Of a DNA stretch of 8,655 nucleotides, positions 5,225-8,655 are shown in pieces. This DNA is from an uncultured Porphyromonadaceae bacterium (GTDB lineage Bacteria; Bacteroidota; Bacteroidia; Bacteroidales; Muribaculaceae): the NCBI GenBank assembly GCA_937901905.1, contig CALDIF010000019.1, positions 1 to 8,655 on the forward strand, given 5' to 3'. The notes below the pieces were generated by a model. That model did no database searches and was not told where the DNA came from. It saw only the letters and a list, made by a program, of their open reading frames with translations. Each line of letters begins with the position of its first letter. Positions within the stretch are counted from its first letter, which is position 1. The position numbers were made by a program, and so were the translations under genes.

Positions 5225-5315
5225 CGAAGTCTTCATGGCTGAATTGTCACCCGGCGTACTCGCCCGTAATTGTTGAAGTGCAAAACAGCGGAATGGCAGA
5301 CACGAAGATACACGT

Positions 5316-6218
5316 TCAAGGCAGGGAGTAAGCAATATAGTTGTAGACATCAAGGGCACTCGCGACAGTGAGGTTGTCGTAGTCCTCGCGTCGCGGAAGA
5401 GTGACAACGCCCAACAAATCGAGTATGCCCGGCGACCACAACAGTTGCCCCTGACCGACACCGAAGTTAGCAGGGCGATGATGCGCGCGAGGCATCACGG
5501 CAAGGCAGGTGATGTCGCGCGATTTCCACGCTACCGCATTAAGCATCGGCTCAAGCGTTGAGTCGCCTCTCAGTTGTCCGATGAATGTCAGCACCTCGTC
5601 AATCATCATCACGTCGTCAACGCCGGCTACTATATATGCCGTAACGGGCAACTTACCCACCACACGAGTGAGCGGACTCGCCTCGGTTGCTATCGTTCCG
5701 AGTAAGGTGTGCTTGACCGGGAAGGCTTGCAGGTGCAAGTGCCACGGTATTGATGCCCCACATCGCGGACCGTTATACGACACGGCATAATCGGGCAGCA
5801 GCCCTGTTAACGACAGCATGTCGCTCAAGGTGTCGCGGTCAAGGCATTGCGGACAATGTTCCACTGTCGCAACGGTAAAATGGCGGTCAACTATGGGGTA
5901 AGGATTGACAAGCACTTCCATGTCGCGCCTACCGTGCCACGGCAGGGCGCGTTGCCCGGCAGGGCGGTTGTGGTGGCATAGCATACAGTGAGTTGCCGAG
6001 GTGTCCTCGCGTGCACGCTCCATGTTGACACGTGCGGTGGTCGACAACAAGCGAGCGGGATTATCACAGACAAGCAACGGCACCGTGTCACCGGCAATAT
6101 TCAGGTTTAACACGCGTTCGTTGCGCGACATCAATGCCGCATAGCGGTCGGCGAACAACTGCCAGTCGTTAAGTTGTCCGACAAACAATGCCTCCACTTG
6201 TCCTTTCAAATCATCCAT
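5316..6218 (-). CDS. DUF4922-domain protein, HIT/GalT-like superfamily
   Basis: The 300-residue protein has no signal peptide and is probably cytoplasmic. Family hallmarks are CMLCHHNRPAGQ (78-89) with a CxxC pair, EVLVNPYPIVDRHFTVAT (101-118), YAVSYNGPRCGASIPWHLHL (144-163) and PRAHHRP (243-249). The motif HLHLQ (His160, His162, Gln164) is the HxHxQ signature of galactose-1-phosphate uridylyltransferases, GDP-hexose phosphorylases and Ap4A phosphorylases, in which a His forms a nucleotidyl intermediate. A nucleotide-sugar or dinucleotide phosphorylase or transferase activity is therefore plausible, but the substrate is unknown. The ATG lies only 15 bases after the T-run of the M23 terminator. 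No TTTG-N20-TAnnTTTG promoter is visible upstream, so expression may depend on read-through. The family identification is fairly firm. Confidence 0.84.
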   Translation of the reverse strand: MDDLKGQVEALFVGQLNDWQLFADRYAALMSRNERVLNLNIAGDTVPLLVCDNPARLLSTTARVNMERAREDTSATHCMLCHHNRPAGQRALPWHGRRDMEVLVNPYPIVDRHFTVATVEHCPQCLDRDTLSDMLSLTGLLPDYAVSYNGPRCGASIPWHLHLQAFPVKHTLLGTIATEASPLTRVVGKLPVTAYIVAGVDDVMMIDEVLTFIGQLRGDSTLEPMLNAVAWKSRDITCLAVMPRAHHRPANFGVGQGQLLWSPGILDLLGVVTLPRREDYDNLTVASALDVYNYIAYSLP

Positions 6219-6233
6219 AGTTGTTCAATACAC

Positions 6234-6260
6234 AAAAAAACCGCCTCACATCGGAGGCGG
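6234..6260 (-). terminator. Intrinsic terminator of the M23 peptidase gene
   Basis: CCGCCTC (6241-6247) and GAGGCGG (6254-6260) form a 7-bp GC-rich stem with a 6-base loop. On the minus strand it is followed at once by seven T (6234-6240). It begins 13 bases after the M23 stop at 6274 and lies just ahead of the DUF4922 ATG at 6218. It is the strongest terminator in the window. Confidence 0.9.
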
Positions 6261-6273
6261 CTATACTAAAACA

Positions 6274-7242
6274 TTATTTCACTCTTATCACGCGCCCCTT
6301 TGGGACTGTGTTGCCTTTGATTCCGTTAAGTTTTTTCAAATTGGCAACGGTGGTTCCGTTGCGTTTTGCTATCTTGGTGAGGTTGTCACCACTTTTCACC
6401 TTATAGGTCGCGCGAGACGCCGAGCGACCTTTCTTCGACGATTTTTTCGTCACACGTCCCGATTTCTTGCTATCGGAGCGCACGCTTTTGTAACGATGTG
6501 AGGGAGAATAATTGCGTGCTTGGGTGTAATTACTCTTTTGGAAAGTGTAACTGTCGGTGTGCGCCACACGGTTTTCGAAGTCGAAGATTGCCTCGGGGTT
6601 GATGGCGTAACCCATAAAACGAGTCTCGAAGTGCAGGTGCGGTCCCGTCGAACGTCCTGTCGAGCCACTGAGCGCGATGGGTTGACCGGCTTTAACGTAT
6701 TGGTCGGGTTGAACGAGGAAACGTGACAGGTGACCGTAGACAGTCTCGAGACCGTTCTCGTGACGCACGATAACGTAGAAGCCGAAACCGTTGCGTTCAA
6801 ACTTGGTCAGGCGAACTTTTCCGCTGAAAGCGGCACGCACCGTGTCACCCATCGGAGCACGCAGGTCCACGCCCTTGTGATTGCGACCGAAACGCGGACG
6901 ATAGCCGTAGTGGCTGGTCACGAAATTACCGGTGATTGGCATTCGATAACCGGTAACATCAATCACCTTGGTTGCCGGGACATCGCTTTCTTTGAACGGA
7001 TTTACCAATCCACTCTCCCACCCCTCGGTATAAATATCGGGCTCCGGTTCCTCATCGTCATATAATCCGCGAGCATAGTCGTCCACGGCCTTGGCCCGTA
7101 TCTTGTCTTGCACGCGCTCTTGATTGGCGAGCAACTTGTCATGCTTGTTCTTGAGCGCACTTGCCGATTGAAGGTTCTGGGCACTCACCCCTAACGCGAT
7201 GACGGCTGCTACCGCTACTGTCAATATCTTGTTTAATGTCAT
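6274..7242 (-). CDS. Secreted M23 (LytM-like) peptidase with C-terminal LysM domain
   Basis: The 322-residue precursor begins MTLNKILTVAVAAVIALGVS and is probably cleaved after Ala21. Residues about 25-60 are charged and may be helical. The M23 domain spans about 100-220: NHKGVD supplies zinc ligands His122 and Asp126, YGHLS supplies His171, and PHLHFE supplies His202 and zinc ligand His204, so every expected active-site residue is present. M23 enzymes cut peptide cross-links in peptidoglycan. A Lys/Ser/Arg-rich linker (about 240-278) leads to one LysM domain (280-322; YKVKSGDNLTKIAKRNGTTV), which binds GlcNAc-containing glycan. The enzyme should act in the periplasm on the cell wall. A strong terminator follows the stop. 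The 121-base gap upstream shows no clear TAnnTTTG promoter, so it may be read from the beta-flower transcript. The function call is firm. Confidence 0.93.
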   Translation of the reverse strand: MTLNKILTVAVAAVIALGVSAQNLQSASALKNKHDKLLANQERVQDKIRAKAVDDYARGLYDDEEPEPDIYTEGWESGLVNPFKESDVPATKVIDVTGYRMPITGNFVTSHYGYRPRFGRNHKGVDLRAPMGDTVRAAFSGKVRLTKFERNGFGFYVIVRHENGLETVYGHLSRFLVQPDQYVKAGQPIALSGSTGRSTGPHLHFETRFMGYAINPEAIFDFENRVAHTDSYTFQKSNYTQARNYSPSHRYKSVRSDSKKSGRVTKKSSKKGRSASRATYKVKSGDNLTKIAKRNGTTVANLKKLNGIKGNTVPKGRVIRVK

Positions 7243-7363
7243 TGGCCTTTGTAAATTTTATTCATGCTTGCCGCGCTGCCAATCTCCCCCGATGAAGCAC
7301 GCGACACATTAAAAATGTTAAACTTAAAAATCTCTGTACTCACTGATCGCCATTCACGACCGC
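7243..7363. other. Gap between the beta-flower and M23 genes
   Basis: No gene and no convincing promoter or terminator is visible. A direct repeat of TTAAAAAT occurs near 7311-7331 in an AT-rich patch. The M23 gene may be co-transcribed with the gene upstream or use a promoter that departs from the usual consensus. Confidence 0.35.
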
Positions 7364-7792
7364 TCAGACATGAAAGAATAGCAACGCCGCCGCATACTCA
7401 CGCTTGATGCCCGACGCGCTTCCGATGCGATTACCCGAGCGATCACGCACGGTGCCATCGCTGTCTATCTTACCGATTGAATTACCGGCGCGATCGCGCA
7501 CACGTCCGTCACTATCGATGCTGCCCAGGCGGTTGCCCGAGCGATCACTCACCACACCGCCACTGACCTTGCCGATGGTGTTGCCGGCACGGTCGCGCAC
7601 GGTACCATCGCTATCAATCTTACCAACCCGATTGCCCGCACGATCGCGAACGTAACCGCTATTGTCGACACTGCCGGTGAGATTGCCGGCGCGATCACGC
7701 AACTGCTGGGCGTCGACCGGGGGAGCCGCCACCAAAGCCAAACCCGCTACCAGAGCGAGCGACACAATATTGCGAATAATAGATTTCATCAT
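7364..7792 (-). CDS. 5-fold beta-flower protein (exported repeat protein)
   Basis: From the ATG at 7792 (a second ATG follows at 7789) the precursor has 142 residues. MMKSIIRNIVSLALVAGLAL is a signal peptide with likely cleavage after VDA (residue 28). The mature protein is almost entirely a repeat of 16-17 residues, six copies in residues 31-128, with consensus VRDRAGNxIGKIDSDGT. It closes with IKREYAAALLFFHV, the hydrophobic end typical of Bacteroidales proteins annotated as 5-fold beta-flower. The repeats probably form a small closed beta structure in the periplasm or outside the cell; no enzymatic residues are evident and the role is unknown. The frame can be extended to a TTG at 7813, but the promoter and signal peptide favour the ATG pair. 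It has its own consensus promoter. Confidence 0.87.
   Translation of the reverse strand: MMKSIIRNIVSLALVAGLALVAAPPVDAQQLRDRAGNLTGSVDNSGYVRDRAGNRVGKIDSDGTVRDRAGNTIGKVSGGVVSDRSGNRLGSIDSDGRVRDRAGNSIGKIDSDGTVRDRSGNRIGSASGIKREYAAALLFFHV
7409..7702 (-). repeat. In-gene tandem repeats, about 51-base unit
   Basis: The beta-flower gene holds six units of 48-51 bases, each encoding RDR[AS]GN plus a turn such as KIDSDG. Units are closely alike at DNA level; GGTACCATCGCTATCAATCT (near 7600-7620) and GGTGCCATCGCTGTCTATCT (near 7450-7470) show the pattern. Such repeats can gain or lose whole units by slippage without breaking the frame. Confidence 0.75.
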
Positions 7793-7836
7793 AGTTACTG
7801 AGTGATTTAACAAATGGTTATCGCACTAAAAACGTT

Positions 7837-7868
7837 CAAAGTTAGCACTTTATTTTGTAACAGCCAAA
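7837..7868 (-). promoter_or_regulatory. Primary-sigma promoter of the beta-flower gene
   Basis: On the minus strand TTTG (7865-7868) is followed after exactly 20 bases by TAACTTTG (7837-7844), a full consensus match. The transcript should start near 7830, about 37 bases before the ATG at 7792. The upstream edge lies about 70 bases from the end of the IS element. Confidence 0.78.
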
Positions 7869-7943
7869 CATTGAAATCCTAAAAAATCCTAACGCAGCAA
7901 CCAACCTCAACGCGGAAAATCTGCGAAATACACGATGTACCTG

Positions 7944-8011
7944 AATTCCGCAGCACTTTAGTTTAACTTTCTTTACCCTAATTCCGCAGCACTTTAGTTT
8001 AACTTTCTTTA
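7944..8011. repeat. Exact 32-base direct repeat at the IS left end
   Basis: The 32 bases at 7944-7975 recur identically at 7980-8011, a 36-base period with four bases between. Each copy starts AATTCCGCAGCACTTTAG and ends ACTTTCTTTA. Bases before the copies differ slightly (CCTG and CCT). The IS end has been duplicated by slippage, or a short remnant of an earlier insertion abuts the present one. Confidence 0.9.
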
Positions 8012-8012
8012 T

Positions 8013-8047
8013 AAAATCCTGAGCAACAAAATGTTGCCCAGGATTTT
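8013..8047 (+). terminator. Terminator-like hairpin inside the IS left end
   Basis: AAAATCCTGAGCAAC (8013-8027) and GTTGCCCAGGATTTT (8033-8047) pair over 15 positions with one mismatch around the loop AAAAT, and the right arm ends in four T. It sits upstream of the transposase start. A structure like this can block transcription entering from outside the element and so limit chance transposase expression. Confidence 0.6.
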
Positions 8048-8110
8048 GTCATGTCAGATTTTTCACTTATCTTAGTGCTGCATTTCAAAACAAGCAAATT
8101 CTTCAATGAC

Positions 8111-8655
8111 ATGACAAAATTAAGCATAAAATCCGAGAAAATCACACCTTTTGGAGGTATTTGTCATGTAAGGGAGCATTTTTCCCGTTTCGTTGGCCCG
8201 GTTATAGACAAGGTGCCGGGTCTCCGGTGTACGTCATACGGCTATCAGTACAGCGGAGATTGCAGGTTCGCCGGCAAGCGTTTACTTCTGTGGAGGTGAC
8301 TGCGTGGAGGACGTGACGAGCCACCTGATGCCTCATCTCTCGCCGCATCCCACTCTTCGCATATGCAGTTCTGACACAATCATGAGAGCTGTTTCAGAAC
8401 TGACCACAACCAACACGACCTACACATCTGACACCGGCAGGAGATATGACTTCAACACGGCCACGAAGCCGAACAGCCTGCCGGTGAAGGTGCTCCCGGA
8501 CACAGGGCAACTCATGGGCAGGCTCAACACAAAAGCCTTCGGACTGAAGAAGACCAGCCGCATCAAAGCCTTCGTCTTCAGGTTCTTCACAGTGCCGGCA
8601 AAGTGGATAAGGACGGCAAGGCAATATCAGCTGAATATCTACACGGACAACAAGT
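8111..8655 (+). pseudogene. IS1380-family transposase, frameshifted and internally deleted, partial
   Basis: From the ATG at 8111 the frame reads MTKLSIKSEKITPFGG and then GLRCTSYGYQYS, the N-terminus of Bacteroidales IS1380 transposases. An extra base near 8255 shifts the frame. The continuation, in the other frame from 8256, reads VYFCGGDCVEDVTSHLMPHL, DTIMRAVSELTTTNTTYTSD and YDFNTATKPNSLPVKVL. Soon after, near 8505-8525, it jumps to NTKAFGLKKTSRIKAFVFRF and VPAKWIRTARQYQLNIYTDN, which belong near the C-terminus of the family. Roughly half of a protein of about 430 residues, including the catalytic DDE core, is therefore missing. GGGCA occurs twice at the join (8505-8509 and 8516-8520), which suits deletion by short homology. 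The gene cannot make an active transposase. The family call rests on recalled family sequence and is quite firm. Confidence 0.85.

Larger units (their letters stand above)
7940..8655 (+). mobile_element. IS1380-family element, internally deleted, right end beyond window
   Basis: The element carries the decayed IS1380-type transposase from 8111 and runs off the right edge. Its left end probably begins with CCTGAATTCCGCAG (7940) or with the second copy CCTAATTCCGCAG (7977). Both resemble IS1380-family ends, for example the ISEcp1 end CCTAGATTCTACGT as I recall it. Inside lie a repeated end segment, a hairpin and a leader of about 65 bases. The missing centre makes the element non-autonomous; it could move only if both ends survive and a related transposase acts in trans. 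The exact left boundary and target duplication cannot be fixed without the right end. Confidence 0.68.

Noticed and set aside
7793..7813. TTG start adding seven residues to the beta-flower protein
   Set aside because: It adds polar residues ahead of a normal signal peptide; the ATG pair at 7792/7789 fits the promoter distance and the usual form of exported proteins.
8394..8624. Leftward 76-codon frame at the right edge
   Set aside because: It is antisense to the recognisable transposase remnant and resembles no protein.

Overview
The window looks like a chromosomal segment of a gut Bacteroidales bacterium, most likely near Muribaculaceae; the family is inferred and no marker gene fixes it. 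Support comes from five promoters of the Bacteroidetes primary-sigma type (TTG or TTTG, 20 bases, TAnnTTTG), AT-rich leaders without Shine-Dalgarno sequences, families typical of the phylum (WG-repeat protein, DUF4922, 5-fold beta-flower protein, DUF4143 ATPase) and an IS1380-family relic.

Left part (1-2165). A gene of unknown function runs leftward off the window edge from its own promoter. Back to back with it, a rightward promoter drives a small two-helix membrane protein gene that seems to carry a one-base frameshift, then a WG-repeat protein and a DUF805 membrane protein with a cysteine-rich head. Right after the DUF805 stop lies a full match to the sigma-54 consensus (1883-1899), placed to drive a short exported cysteine-rich protein.

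Middle (2166-3772). A housekeeping-type promoter drives a probable lipoprotein joining an N-terminal rhodanese domain to a C-terminal UlaG-like metallo-beta-lactamase fold. The next roughly 470 bases hold no intact gene. They contain a 23-base tandem repeat, an orphan promoter-like dyad, the leftward C-terminal remnant of a DUF4143 ATPase and a stretch of predicted hairpins.

Right-centre, all leftward (3773-7868). In order of transcription these are a 5-fold beta-flower protein with its own promoter, a secreted M23 peptidase with a LysM domain ending at a strong terminator, a DUF4922 protein of the HIT/GalT-like superfamily, and a SpoIID/LytB protein with its own promoter and no signal peptide. 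The M23 and SpoIID products both point to peptidoglycan. One acts outside the inner membrane, while the SpoIID and DUF4922 products look cytoplasmic, which would fit processing or recycling of wall fragments (inference).

Right edge (about 7940-8655). An IS1380-family element begins with a duplicated left end and a terminator-like hairpin. Its transposase has a +1 frameshift and an internal deletion removing the middle of the protein. The element runs off the window.

I see no complete new multi-gene defence or mobile system. The most distinctive signals are the sigma-54 promoter with its small cysteine-rich gene, the rhodanese-MBL fusion, the signal-less SpoIID beside DUF4922, and the deleted IS with its doubled end.
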